Shown here one piece after another: positions 41,890 to 54,500 of a stretch of DNA of 64,000 bases. Positions within the stretch are counted from its first letter, which is position 1, and every line of letters begins with the position of its first letter. The DNA lies in the NCBI RefSeq assembly GCF_004010955.1, contig NZ_CP025227.1, positions 2,542,001 to 2,606,000 of the forward strand, given 5' to 3'. Both the position numbers and the translations under genes were made by a program. Source of the DNA: Actinomyces wuliandei (GTDB lineage: Bacteria > Actinomycetota > Actinomycetes > Actinomycetales > Actinomycetaceae). The notes beneath the pieces were generated by a model, which did not search any database, was not told the origin of the DNA, and saw nothing but the letters and a program-made list of their open reading frames with translations.

Positions 41890-42501
41890 CTACACCTCCG
41901 GCGCCGCAGCGGGCGCGTGGAGGCGCTGCTGGGCGGCCTCCAGCCCCAGGGCCACCACCTGCTCCACGGCGTCGGCGGCCTGCTCCAGGGTCACGGCCAG
42001 GGCCTGGCGCTCACCCACAGGGACATCGCCCAGCACGTAGTCCGCCGGGTCCTGGCGCCCCGGCGGGCGCCCGATCCCCACGCGCAGCCGGGCGTAGTCC
42101 CGCGTGCCCAGGGCGGAGGAGACCGAGCGCAGGCCGTTGTGCCCGCCCTCGCCGCCGCCGCGCTTGAGCCGCAGGACGTGAGCGGGCAGGTCGAGCTCGT
42201 CGTGGACCACCAGCAGCTGGTCCGCACCCACCCCGTAGTAGTCGGCCAGCGCCTTGACCGGGCCGCCGGAGCCGTTCATCAGGGTGCCGGGCTGGGCCAG
42301 GACAGCCCGGGGTCCGGGCGCTCCCCCGGGCAGCACCCCCAGACGCACCTCGGCCACCTGGGCGCGGGCACGGTGGGAGGACAGCCGCGCCCCGGCGCGC
42401 CCGGCCAGGACGTCCACCACCATGCGCCCCACGTTGTGGCGGTTGCGGGCGTAGCGGGGGCCGGGGTTGCCCAGCCCCACCACCAGCCAGGGCGCGCTCA
42501 C
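41890..42501 (-). CDS. pth: peptidyl-tRNA hydrolase
   Basis: Pth frees peptides from prematurely released peptidyl-tRNA. It is 203 residues. The N-terminal [20 protein letters not shown] carries the catalytic His. [13 protein letters not shown] corresponds to the KPxTYMNxSG motif. VVHDELDLP and [13 protein letters not shown] are conserved substrate-binding segments. The start has a GGGGGAG site. It follows rplY by 19 nt on the same strand, and rplY-pth is a very common operon. The C-terminus ends in an Ala-rich tail. Confidence 0.95.
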   Translation of the reverse strand: MSAPWLVVGLGNPGPRYARNRHNVGRMVVDVLAGRAGARLSSHRARAQVAEVRLGVLPGGAPGPRAVLAQPGTLMNGSGGPVKALADYYGVGADQLLVVHDELDLPAHVLRLKRGGGEGGHNGLRSVSSALGTRDYARLRVGIGRPPGRQDPADYVLGDVPVGERQALAVTLEQAADAVEQVVALGLEAAQQRLHAPAAAPEV

Positions 42502-42520
42502 GCCCGGCTCCCCCCGGAGC

Positions 42521-43099
42521 TCACTGCGCAGCCTCGGCCGGTGCCGATCCCCTGGAGTCCTCCCTCACGTTGACCACGCCGAGCCCGGCGTCGGAGACCG
42601 CCTCCACGCCCTCCGGCAGGGACAGGTCGGCCACCGTGATGACGGTCCCGGCCTGCACACCGGTCACGTCCACCTCGATCACCTCAGGGATAGCCACCGC
42701 AGAGGCGGAGACCACGACGTGGTCAGCCTCAACCATGTGCATGGTGCCGGGGGCGGCGTCCCCGACCACGGTCACCGGGACCTCGACCTGCACCTGCTCG
42801 TTGCGGTTGACCAGGAGGAAGTCGACGTGCTGGACACCCGGGCGCACGGGGTGACGCTGCACCTCCTTGGTGAGGACCAGGAGGGGCTGCTCGCCCTCGA
42901 TCTCCAGCTCCACCAGGGCGTTCTCGTTGGAACGCAGGGCCATACGGGTGGCGTGCTCCTCCAGCAGCAGGTGCCGGGGCTGGGCGCCGTGGCCGTAGAC
43001 CACGGCGGGAACCTGCCCGGCACGACGGGCCTGCCGAGCAGGCCCCTTGCCCAGCGCGGTGCGCAGCTGTGCCTTGAGAGTGACGGTGTTGTCTGCCAT
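42521..43099 (-). CDS. rplY: 50S ribosomal protein L25/CTC form
   Basis: A 192-residue, two-domain L25 (CTC/TL5 type) that binds 5S rRNA. The N-terminal RNA-binding domain (about 1-95) reads [31 protein letters not shown]. The C-terminal beta domain has [19 protein letters not shown] and [24 protein letters not shown] precedes the ATG. It is upstream of pth in the same transcription unit. TAGGAT (43224-43229, minus strand) may be its -10. Confidence 0.95.
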   Translation of the reverse strand: MADNTVTLKAQLRTALGKGPARQARRAGQVPAVVYGHGAQPRHLLLEEHATRMALRSNENALVELEIEGEQPLLVLTKEVQRHPVRPGVQHVDFLLVNRNEQVQVEVPVTVVGDAAPGTMHMVEADHVVVSASAVAIPEVIEVDVTGVQAGTVITVADLSLPEGVEAVSDAGLGVVNVREDSRGSAPAEAAQ

Positions 43100-43426
43100 G
43101 AGGGTCTCCTCCGTGCCGATCAGGTGGTCCGGCGGGCGCGACGACGCGCACGGTGACCAGGCACCACCACGTCGATCACGGATGCGCGCGCAGGGGCGCG
43201 TCCCTCGCCGGGGTAACGCGGCGATCCTACGTCACCCCCGGCGCGCTGGTGGGCCGCCAGGCGGTGAGGCCGCCCACGAGAGGCGCCTGGGGGGTCGGCA
43301 GGCAGGCGCGGCCCTCGCACGCACCACCCCACGCCACCGGAGCGCCGACCCGCCCGGGCCTGTGCCTGGCCGCAGTGTCCTCACCTCCCCGAGCCACTAC
43401 CCCGCCCGGACGCAGGAGCAGCAGGC
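43100..43426. other. 327-nt gap between aroD and rplY
   Basis: No gene. A hairpin at 43206-43243 (8-bp stem CGCCGGGG/CCCCGGCG, extended past a bulge) may terminate the aroD operon. TAGGAT on the minus strand at 43224-43229, inside the loop side, may be the -10 of rplY, with a leader of about 120 nt. The part 43250-43426 shows nothing clear. Confidence 0.4.
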
Positions 43427-44443
43427 CTACCGTCCGCCCAGGAGTGCCAGGCAGCGGCGCACCTCCGCCAGGGGCAGCTGCCCGGGGGCGGAGGGCTCCG
43501 CCCGCCCCTCCTCGTCGGGGACAACGGCGAAGGTCAGGGCGGAGCCGAACGCGGCCGCCACCCGGGTCACCGCACCGAGCGCTCCCATAGACATGGCTGC
43601 CACAGGCACCGGCAGACGGGCACGCGCTGTCACCGTCAGCAGGCGGGCGACGTCAACGGCGTCGGTGGGCCACACCGCCACCTTGGCCAGGTCCGCCCCC
43701 TGGGCCACCATGCGCTCCAGCACGTCTTCCAGGACCGCCTCCCCGGGGGTGGCGGTGACGTCGTGAAAGGAGGCGACGACGTCGGTGCCCACCACGTGGG
43801 CTGCCCGCGCCACGCGCTCCAGGCAGCCGCGCTCCAGTTCGACGTCGACCGCGACCGGGCGCAGGGGGGCAGGCAGCCCGGCGGCGCCCTCCACCACCGC
43901 CAGGAGCAGGGCCTCGTAGAAGGCGTCATTGATGTCGGCCCGGCCTCCCTCCGCAGCGGTACGGCACGTCAGCAGCACAGGAGCGCCACCCCCCTGTCTG
44001 CCGGGGACCCCAGGGGACCCGGGAGGCTCAGGAACCACAGCCCCCACGGCCTCCACCGCCTCCAGCACCACCCGGGCGACCCCAGCAGCCCTGGCAGCCT
44101 GAGCGGTCTCAGCCTCCTGCACGTGCCCACCCGTCCGGCTGGCCCCGCAGGCCCGAGCAGCCTCGGCCACCTGCTTACGCACCGGCTCCAGCAGGTCCAC
44201 CCGAAGCTCCAGCACATCCGCCCCCGCTGCCATCGCACGGGCAGCCTGCTGCCGGGCCTGGGCCAGCGTCGGCCCCGTCAGGGACACGGCGACCGCCGGG
44301 CCGCCTAGGCCGATCGTCGTGGTGCCCCAGTCCAGGACCCGTGGCAGCGGCCTGCTCGGTGCCGGGCCTGCCGCCGCACCGGCGCCGTCAGCACCCCCCG
44401 GGCCTGCGGAGCCTGCCCCGCCAACGACGCCTGCCGGGCTCAC
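43427..44443 (-). CDS. aroD: type I 3-dehydroquinate dehydratase
   Basis: Converts 3-dehydroquinate to 3-dehydroshikimate in the shikimate pathway. The class I active site is visible: ADVLELRVDLLEPV, LLTCRTAAEGG, the catalytic His in VASFHDVTATP, the Schiff-base Lys in GADLAKVAVWP, and VAAMSMGALG plus AFGSALTFAV. It has 338 residues, about 90 longer than typical. A Gly/Ala-rich N-terminal extension (about 45) and a Gly/Pro-rich insertion around residues 135-150 account for the excess. GTG 44443 overlaps the stop of ppx by 4 nt (GTGA), so the two are coupled. Confidence 0.9.
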   Translation of the reverse strand: MSPAGVVGGAGSAGPGGADGAGAAAGPAPSRPLPRVLDWGTTTIGLGGPAVAVSLTGPTLAQARQQAARAMAAGADVLELRVDLLEPVRKQVAEAARACGASRTGGHVQEAETAQAARAAGVARVVLEAVEAVGAVVPEPPGSPGVPGRQGGGAPVLLTCRTAAEGGRADINDAFYEALLLAVVEGAAGLPAPLRPVAVDVELERGCLERVARAAHVVGTDVVASFHDVTATPGEAVLEDVLERMVAQGADLAKVAVWPTDAVDVARLLTVTARARLPVPVAAMSMGALGAVTRVAAAFGSALTFAVVPDEEGRAEPSAPGQLPLAEVRRCLALLGGR

Positions 44444-45510
44444 GGCTCCTCCCCCGGGGTGGCTGGCTCCCCGTGCCCCGCCGCCGTGCACGCCCAGGAC
44501 GGGGCAGCGGGAGGCACCAGGGACAGGGCGATACCGTCGAGGATGTCGTGGAGGCTGGTGGTCACCGTCTCCAGGGGCCGCCCAGCCGCCGCCGTCTCCT
44601 GCGCGACCCTGCCGACCACCTCCGCCCACACCAGCGCCCCCGCGGCGATGACGTCGCGGCGCCCCGGCGCCAGGTAGCCCCACCGCTGCCGCTCCTGGGG
44701 GGTCGAGCCCGTGATCGCCTCACAGGATGCCAGCACGGCCTCCACACCCAGCTCGGCTCCGTCGATCGCGTCGGGGTCAAAGTGCTCCAAGCCCAGGGCG
44801 TGGGCCGTCACCGTGGCCACGGTACCCGCCAGGCCCACCAGACGTGCAGGGGCGGCGAGGTCAACCACCTCTGCGGCCTGGTCCAGCAGCGCACGCACCT
44901 CGTCACGGGCAGCAGCCAGGGCCTGGAGGCCAGTACCCCCGGTGAGAAAACGCTCGGTGACACGCACGCTGCCAGTGTCCAGGCTGACTGTGCTGCGAGG
45001 CTCCCGGCCTCCCAGGACCAGCTCGGTGGAGCCGCCGCCCAGGTCAACCACGAGCCTCTCAGCACCAGCAGTGCCAGTAGTACCAGCACTGTCGACACCG
45101 TCAGCACCCCCGTCTCCCAGAAGGGAGCCGACAAAGGACAGCCGGGCCTCCTCCTGCCCACTGACCACCTGGGGCGCCACCCCCACCAGGCGGGCCACCC
45201 CGGCAGTGAAGTCGTCACGGTTGTCCGCGTCACGGGTCGCGGAGGTGGCCACGAACCGCCGGGAACCCGGCCCCTCGGGGACCCCCAGCTCACGGCAGTC
45301 CTCGGCGTAGTCGGCCACGGCAGCCAGGGTCCGCTCCAGGGCCTGCGGGTCCAGGCGGCCGGTACGGTCCACCCCCTGGCCCAGGCGGACGATCTGGCTG
45401 CGCCTGCGCAGCGGCTCCAGGCGCGCCCGGCCAAGGTCGTCACGCCAGGCCTGGGCGACGAGCAGGCGAATAGTGTTGGTACCGCAGTCAATAGCGGCGA
45501 CTCGGGTCAT
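44440..45510 (-). CDS. Ppx/GppA family exopolyphosphatase
   Basis: A 356-residue actin-fold phosphatase of the Ppx/GppA family, which hydrolyses polyphosphate or pppGpp. Phosphate-binding loops appear as VAAIDCGTNTIRLLV at the N-terminus, SATRDADNRDDF, GQEEARLSFVGSL and VVDLGGGSTELVLG, then GLAGTVATVTAHALG. It is the short form (no C-terminal HD domain) found as ppx1/ppx2 in actinobacteria. It sits between the DUF501 gene and aroD, in the conserved eno-divIC-DUF501-ppx cluster. Which substrate it prefers is not determined. Confidence 0.9.
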   Translation of the reverse strand: MTRVAAIDCGTNTIRLLVAQAWRDDLGRARLEPLRRRSQIVRLGQGVDRTGRLDPQALERTLAAVADYAEDCRELGVPEGPGSRRFVATSATRDADNRDDFTAGVARLVGVAPQVVSGQEEARLSFVGSLLGDGGADGVDSAGTTGTAGAERLVVDLGGGSTELVLGGREPRSTVSLDTGSVRVTERFLTGGTGLQALAAARDEVRALLDQAAEVVDLAAPARLVGLAGTVATVTAHALGLEHFDPDAIDGAELGVEAVLASCEAITGSTPQERQRWGYLAPGRRDVIAAGALVWAEVVGRVAQETAAAGRPLETVTTSLHDILDGIALSLVPPAAPSWACTAAGHGEPATPGEEP

Positions 45511-45600
45511 CGGTGGTCTCTCTGCGTCGACGGAGGCGTCAGTGCCGTCAGCGGAGGTGAGGCTGGTAGCGGAGGCGGTGGAGGCAGTAGCCGGAGGTGG

Positions 45601-46119
45601 TCAACACGCACAGGAGGAAGGATCCCACAGACCGCGCTCACGCAGGAGGGCCAGCACCCGGTCCCCGACCGGGTTGAGACCCGGCCCCACCGCCAGGGCG
45701 TGGGCCACCAGGGCGTGGAGGCACTTGACGCGCACAGGCATCCCACCTGCGGAGACGCCCTCGATCTCCTCCACCTGTCCCAGCTCACGGCGACGCGCCA
45801 GGTAGTCCTCGTGGGCGCGGGTGTAGGCCGCGGCCAGCGCCGCGTCCCGCCCCAGCTCGTCATTGAGCTCCTCCATGAGGTGCTCGGCCTCCAGGGTGGA
45901 GCACCCCCGCACCGCCGCCGGGTGGGTGAGGTAGTAGGTGGTGGGGAAGGGTGTCCCGTCCTCCAGGCGGGGAAGGGTACGCACCACTGTGGGACGCCCG
46001 CACACGCAACGCGCCGCGACGCCAGCCACCCCCCGGGGCACCCGCCCCAGCTGGTCCGCCAGCACCTCCAGGTCGGCCTGGCCCACCACAGAGGAGACCG
46101 CCTGTGCCTGTCCCCTCAC
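45601..46119 (-). CDS. DUF501 protein
   Basis: A 172-residue protein of the DUF501 family, common in actinobacteria and of unknown function. Conserved stretches include GRPTVVRTLPRLEDGTPFPT to YYLTHP, GCSTLEAEHLMEELND, AHEDYLARRREL and GGMPVRVKCLHALVAHAL. Cysteines in CVCGRP, VRGCS and VKCLH could bind a metal, which is inference. It overlaps the upstream divIC/ftsB gene by 4 nt (ATGA), so translation is coupled. Its fixed place between divIC and ppx in actinobacteria hints at an envelope- or division-related role. Confidence 0.9.
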   Translation of the reverse strand: MRGQAQAVSSVVGQADLEVLADQLGRVPRGVAGVAARCVCGRPTVVRTLPRLEDGTPFPTTYYLTHPAAVRGCSTLEAEHLMEELNDELGRDAALAAAYTRAHEDYLARRRELGQVEEIEGVSAGGMPVRVKCLHALVAHALAVGPGLNPVGDRVLALLRERGLWDPSSCAC

Positions 46120-46697
46120 CCGTCCTGCTCCTCACCGTGCTCCTCGTCCGGCTCCTCACCCTGGCCAGCCGCGCGGGCAGAGTCCTGGAGGGTCGTGTAC
46201 CAGGGTGAGTCCTGGTCCTCCTGGTCCCCACCGACCTCCCCCCGGGCGCCGTCCTCGAACTGCTCCGCCCCGACGACCACGTAGGAGGTCTCCCCCGGCA
46301 TGACGTAGCCCAGGCGCTCACGGACCTGCGCCCGCACGTAGTCCTCGTCCTCCCACAGCTCGAGCTCCTCCTCCAGGGCGGTGGAGGTGGCCCGGGCCTC
46401 CTCGATCTGGTCCACGACGGCGTCGTACTGGGCCTGCTGGGAGAGGTAGGCCCGCAAGGAGGTGAACACGACGGCGAAGGCGATGAGGCAGACCAGGACC
46501 AGGGTGACCACCCGTGGCGGCACTCCCCGCTCAGCCGCTGCCGCGCCGACTACCGCGCCGTCGTCGTAGTGTCCCCGCGCCGCCTCCACGGGGGACGACG
46601 CGGCGTGCTCCGAGGCGCTCGTCCCGGGACGATCTCCCGAGCCGCGGCGGCCCCGGGAGCGGGTAGGCACAGGTCGTCTGGGCACCATGGCAGGCAT
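46116..46697 (-). CDS. septum formation initiator, FtsB/DivIC family
   Basis: A 193-residue bitopic division protein. After a roughly 55-residue Arg/Ser-rich cytosolic tail comes one membrane helix (VVTLVLVCLIAFAVVFTSLRA, about 62-82). An extracytoplasmic coiled coil follows (QYDAVVDQIEEARATSTALE), with the conserved end WEDEDYVRAQVRERLGYVMPGE. The last 50 residues are acidic and disordered. FtsB/DivIC joins FtsL and FtsQ in the divisome. It lies downstream of eno past a hairpin and overlaps DUF501. ATG 46688 is an alternative start. Confidence 0.88.
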   Translation of the reverse strand: MPAMVPRRPVPTRSRGRRGSGDRPGTSASEHAASSPVEAARGHYDDGAVVGAAAAERGVPPRVVTLVLVCLIAFAVVFTSLRAYLSQQAQYDAVVDQIEEARATSTALEEELELWEDEDYVRAQVRERLGYVMPGETSYVVVGAEQFEDGARGEVGGDQEDQDSPWYTTLQDSARAAGQGEEPDEEHGEEQDG

Positions 46698-46842
46698 GGT
46701 GCCTCAGCACGACCCTGGTCACGAGGACCCGCCGTGCTGCGTCGCTCACCCGCCAGGCGTCCCAGGGAGGCCGCATCCCTGGGAGACCCGCGCCCCAGGA
46801 GGCGTTGCGGGTCGTCGCGGGCTGCACCGACTCCTCGTGAAC

Positions 46843-46898
46843 GTACCGAATCCTCATAGTGGACCGGCACGCCAGTCCTCACTATGAGGATTCGGTAC
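46843..46898. terminator. 19-bp perfect hairpin after eno
   Basis: GTACCGAATCCTCATAGTG (46843-46861) pairs with 46880-46898; the 18-nt loop contains a further GAC/GTC pair. It lies 21 nt after the eno stop on the minus strand and separates eno from the divIC operon. Confidence 0.8.
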
Positions 46899-46918
46899 AT
46901 TCTGTGGAGGGGCCAGGA

Positions 46919-48567
<1,649 letters not shown>

Positions 48568-51500
48568 CTACGGGCTGGTGTCCGAGCGGATGACACGGTC
48601 CAGGAGCGGGCCGATAACCCCCAGCGCCCCCGGCTGGGTCATCTCCCGGTGGGTGCAGTCGACGTCCACCACCTGCAGCCCCCCGGTGACGTAGGGGTCC
48701 CACTCACCCGGATCGTGCTCAGGACCGATCCCGCCACGGGCTGCCCGGAGGAAGAGCGCCCGCCCCCGGTAGGCCCGGTGCTGGTACTCCCGCAGGATAC
48801 GGGTGGTGTTGCGGTAGGTGGTCACCAGCGCCTCCAGGACGCTGCGCTCCAGCCCGGCCATCGGCGAGGAGCGCTCCTCCAGCGCCCTGACCACGGCGGC
48901 AAGGTCCTCCTCGTGTCCGGCCAGGACGTCGTCATCGATCCCGGCCATGGCCAGGACCGCAGACAGGGCGTCAGCCAGCGGCGGCTCCACGGCCCCGGTC
49001 GCCGCCTCCGAGAGGTAGGCGTCCATGAGGGCGAGCACCCCCACCTGGTGCCCTGCCTCCTGCAGGAGCACAGCCATGACGTGGGCGACCATCCCGCCCA
49101 GGGACCAGCCCACCAGGTGGTAGGGGCCGCTGGGCTGGACCTGGAGGACCTGGGTGACGTAGTCGCGGGCCATCTCCTCCAGGGAGGCGGGCTGCGAGCC
49201 CGGCTCCAGGACCCCACGGGCTTGCAGGCCCCACACCGGCAGCCCGTCCAGGTGGCGGGGCAGACCGGCGTAGCACCAGGACAGGCCGCCAGCCGGGTGG
49301 ACGCAGAAGAGTCCTCCCAGGCCCGTACCGGGACCCTGCCCGTTCCCAGGCCTGCGGTCGTCCGGCGGGCGCAGGGGCAGCAGCACGCCCAGGCCGGTGT
49401 CGCCGGGACGCTCCGGGTCCTGCTCGTCCAGGTGGGCGGCCAGCAGGGCGGGAGTCGGGTGGGTCATGACCGTACCGACCCGCAGGGGGCGCCCGGTGGC
49501 CTTCCTGAGTGCGGCTACCAGCGAGACTGCCAGCATCGAGTGCCCGCCCAGGTCGAAGAAGGAGTCCTCGGCGCTGCACTCCTCGATACCCAGCACCCGG
49601 GCGACGTGCTCGCACACGAGCCTCTCGGTGCTGGTGGCCGGCGCCCGCCCCTGCGAGCGGGGCAGCTGCGGGACGGGCAGGGCCGCGTCGTCGCGCTTGC
49701 CGTTGACGGTCAGGGCTAGACGGTCCAGGACCACCACCGCCGCCGGGGCCATCTGGCCGGGCAGGCGGCGTGCGACCTGGCGGCGCAGCAGCGCCGGGTC
49801 CGCGGTCGCCGGGTCAGGTCCCGTCAGGTAGAGGACAAGACGCTCGTCGCCCTGCCGCACCTGGACCACCCGGGCGTAGGCCAGGCGGACGCCCTCGACC
49901 TCGCGCGCCCGGGCCTCGACCTCCCCCAGCTCGACCCGGAAGCCCCGCAGCTGGACCTGCCTGTCAGCACGCCCCCTGAACTCCAGGTCGCCCTGCCTGG
50001 TGCGCACGGCCAGGTCGCCGGAGCGGTACATCCGGCCCTGTCCGGCCCGGCCCGAGGCGCCTGGCCCCGCCGCCTCCGCCGGGGCTGCCCGTGTACCAGC
50101 ACCCCCGGCCGCGCCAGGCAGGCCGCCTGTGCCCGCGTCCGGCCCGGCCCCCTCCAGGACAGCCCGCGCGAAGGGGTCCGGCAGGAACCGCTCAGCACTC
50201 AGCCCAGGCTGGTTGACGTACCCCGAGGCGACCCCGGCGCCACCGACGTGGATCTCCCCGACCACGCCCGCAGGTACCGGGTGGCCGCCCTCGTCCAGGA
50301 GGTAGACGGCCAGGTCCTCCAGGGGACGTCCGACCGGGCTGACCCCAGAGGTGTCCTCGTCAACTTCGAGGTAGGTCACGTGCACGGTGGTCTCAGTGAT
50401 CCCGTACATGTTGACCACCCGTGGCGATCCTGGCGGGTGCCGCCGGAACCAGCGCCGTACCACGTCCAGGTCCATCGCCTCACCTCCCAGGACCACCACG
50501 CGCAGGCCCGGACCGGGCTGGCTGACCTGGCCGGGCTGCGCCTCCTGCGCCACAGCCTCGTCGCGCTGCGCGTCGGCCGCAGCCAGCTGGGCGAAGGCGG
50601 AGGGGGTCTGGCTGAGGACCGTGACCTCCTCGGCCTCCAGCAGGGCCAGCATCTCCTCGGGGCTGCGGCTGACCTCGTAGGGGACCACCACCAGCCTGCC
50701 TCCGGTCAGGAGGCACCCCAGGACCTCCCACACGGAGAAGTCGAAGGCGTAGGAGTGGAAGAACGTCCACACGTCTGCCGTACCAAGGCCCAGCCGGTGC
50801 TCGGTGGTGCGCAGCAGCCTCAGGACGTTGTCCTGGGTGACCTCGACCCCCTTGGGGCGGCCGGTGGACCCGGAGGTGAAGATGACGTAGGCGGGGTCAT
50901 CGGCGCAGGCCGCAGACGACGGCGGTGGCGCAACCTCTCCGGGAGACCTCCTGAGGAGAGGAGCCTGTCCCGGCGGACCGCCTCCGGCTCCCTCCAGGTC
51001 ACGGGTGGACAGCACCACCGTCTGCGGTCCCAGGGCGCTGCGCAGCCCCGGCGGCAGGGGAGACCCCTCCACGCCGACGGGAAGGTCGTCGGGAAGGTCA
51101 TCGGGCAGGTCAGGCAGGTCGTGGACCAGGACCACGGGCTGGCAGTCCTCCAGGGCGGCGGCCAGCCGGGCCTCGGGGTACTGCGGGTCGAGGGGGACGT
51201 AGGCGGCCCCGGTGCGCAGCACCGCGACCATCACCTCGACCTGGACCCCTCTGCGTCCCAGCAGGAGCGCCACCCGGCGTCCCGGTCCCGCCCCGGCCTC
51301 ACGCAGGACGTCCCTGGCCCGCGCCGACACCCGCTCCAGGGCGGCGTAGGTGAGACGCTGCGCACCGGGCGCACCAGGTGCGCCGGCGCCAGGTACACCG
51401 AGCTCGTCAGGCACCGTCAGCGCCTCGCGCCCGGCCCACTCCTCCATGGCGGCCTCCAGCGCCTGCCCCAGGCTGGCCCGGCGCAGCGCGGGACTGGTGA

Positions 51501-54500
51501 CCTCGGGCAGAGCAACCCTGGCCCCCAGCATCCTGGCTGCCTCCTGGAGGGCCTGCTCCCGGGCCTTCTCCTCCAGCGCCCGGTCCCACAGCCGCGAGCG
51601 CGGGTCCTCCAGCACCTGGTCCAGCAGCCGGAGGAACCAGCGGGTCATGGCCTGCGCCGTGGCCGGGTCGACGACGGCGGTGGCGTACTCCAGGCGCACG
51701 GAGATGCCCTCACCCATGGAGGAGGCGCTGCGTTCCGACCCGCAGGAGCCGGAGTCTCCCGGCAGGCTGGTGGGGACAGGCAGGCTGGATGCGGTAGGAG
51801 GGTCGGCAGCACAGCCCGCCCCACGGCGGGCGCGCCCGGCGGCCTCGGAGAAGCTGACCTCCCAGGTCAGGTCGAACTTGGAGGTGCCGGTCCCCTCCAC
51901 TCCCACGCTGACCTGAGGCGCTCCCGCACCCGCGTCGAAGGAGAGGCCTCCGGTGTCCTGGGCCACGAGCATGACCTGGAACAGGGGGTGGCGGCTGGAG
52001 TCACGCCGGGGGTTGACGGCGCCGACCACCGCGTCGAAGGGCACCTCGGCGTGCTCGAGCACGGCCAGGGTGTCCTCACGGACCCGTGCCAGGAGCTCGG
52101 TGAAGGAGGGGTTGCCCTCCGTGCTGGTCCGGGTCACCACGGTGTTGGCGAGGAACCCGACCTCCTGCTCGCGCCGGGCGTCGGTACGGCCCGAGGAGAT
52201 CGTCCCTATGGGGATGTCGTAGCCTGCGCCGCACCGGGTCAGCAGGCCCGCGAGCACACTGTGGAGGACCATGAACGGGCTGGCCTGGTGGGCTCGGGCC
52301 AGGTCCTCCACGGCGGCTGAGCGCTCGGCCCCCAGGGACACCCGAACCTGCCCGCCCCGGTGGTCGCGCTGACGGGGGCGAGGCCGGTCCAGGGGCAGCG
52401 GGACCTCCTCGGGCAGGCCTCGCAGCCTCTCGACCCACCAGGACAGGGCCTCAGGCGCGGGGGCAGGTAGCGGGGCCGGCGGTACGGCGACCGGGAGCAG
52501 GGGCGACGGCGTGGGCGGCGGGACGCGCGGGAAGGAGACCGAGGCAGGCGGCGAGGGGGCGGGCCGCGGGCCAGGCACCACGGCCCGCCCCGTTCCGTCC
52601 TGTCCCGGATCCGGGGGGTCCTGGCGACCCAGGTCCCGGGCACGGGCTCGGTAGGCGGCAGCGAGAGTGTCCACCACAGGCCTGAGCGACCAGCCGTCAG
52701 CGGCGACGTGGTGGATGACCAGCACCAGGCGCTGCCGGTCGGCGTCCTGGGCGAGGTAGGCGCGCACCGGAGGCTGCGCGGTGACGTCGATGCTGGTGTC
52801 GAGGCTGCCGACCAGGTCGGGGTCGTGGGGGTCGCGGTCCACCACGACCAGCCTGACGGCCTCACGTACCGCCGCCTCCTGCCAGGTGGCAACAGTGGGG
52901 AGGCCGTCCTCGCCAACCGGGTAGGAGGTCCGCAGCGCCGGGTAGGTCAGCACGGTGTCCACGACTGCTGCCTCCAGCGCCCGGGTGTCCAGGTGCCCGG
53001 CGACGTCGAGCACGAGCGGGATGGCGTAGACAGGGGACGGCCCCTGCTCCTGCTCCAGGAACCACAGGCGACGCTGGGCCGCGGTCATCAGGGGCCAGCC
53101 CTCTCCCACGGGGGACGCCGGGACCGGGGGTACCGCGTCCTCTGGGCTCCCCGCGCCGCCACCGGGCTGCCCTCCCGCTACCGGCACGGTAGCGCAGGCC
53201 GGGCGGGGACCTGTCCCGCCCAGGAGACGAGCCACCCGCTCCACGCTGGCGTCCCGGAAGAGGTCCCTCAGGTGCAGGCCCTGGTACCCCGCCTGGGTGA
53301 GTCGGCCCAGCACACGGGCTGCTGTCAGGGAGTGGCCTCCCATGGCGAACAGGTCGGTGTGGCTACGCAGGGTGTGGGCAGGCACGTCCAGGACCTCGGC
53401 GTAGACAGAGGCAACCACCTGCTGGTCGGGGTCCATCTGCTCCCAGGACAGACCTGCGCCGACCTCACGCCCGGGGGCGGGCAGACGGCTGCGGTCCACC
53501 TTGCCCCGCTCCGTCAGCGGCAGGGCCTCCAGGCGCACCAGGGTGGTGGGGACGAAGGAGGGAGGCAGGAGGTCGCGCAGGCGGTCGAGCACCCCGGCAG
53601 TGTCCAGCGGCGCCTGCTCCTGCGTGGGCACGACGTAGCCCACCAGCCTGGCGCCGTCACCGTCGTCGCGCACCGTGACCACGGCCTGGCGGATCCCCGG
53701 CTGGGTGACCAGGGCTGCCTCGACCTCTGCAGCCTCGATGCGCACGCCGCGCAGCGACAGCTGGGAGTCGGCACGCCCCATGAAGGTGAGCGCGCCGTCG
53801 GGCTCCCGCCGCACCAGGTCGCCGGTGCGGTAGCACCGCGAGCCGTCGGCGGCGGTCACGAACCGTGAGCGTGTCAGGTCGTCGTCCTTGAGGTAGCCAC
53901 GGGCCACCGAGCTGCCGCACAGGTAGAGCTCACCGGCCACCCCCGGCGGCAGGGCACGGCCCAGGTGGTCCAGCACCCGGGCCTCCTGCCCGGGCAGGCT
54001 GCGGCCGATGCTCGGCTCCGGGTGGTCGGCCACCCAGGCGACGGTGGCCTCCACCGTGTTCTCAGTGGGGCCGTAGCCGTTGGCGGCGAAGACACCGCGA
54101 CGCGTCTCCTGGCGCAGCCGCTCCCACAGCGGGACGGAGCAGGTGTCACCACCGATGAACAGACTGGTCACCGCGTGACCCCGGCTCCCACGGTCCCCGC
54201 CGACGGGCAGCCCGACCTCCAGCAGCTCCTCCAGGACAGCCGGGGAGAGGTCTATGACATCGACGGCGTGGTCCTGGAGGAACCGGACATGGGCGACAGG
54301 GTCGCCGAGCTGCTCCTCGGTAGGCACGTGCAGGCGGTGCCCGTGGAGGAAGGCGACCAGGGGGCTGAGGGCGGAGTCGAAGGCCGGGGAGTACTCGTGG
54401 CTGTAGCTCAGCACCACGCCCTCCTGCGCGCTCCCTGCGCCTGCCGTGCTCCCCGGCTGTCCTTCCCGCCCCACCTGCCCCGCCCCTCCGGTCCTGCCCG

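Noticed and set aside
44341-46284. Long rightward open frame over ppx and DUF501
   Set aside because: Antisense to three conserved genes and without any recognisable motif.
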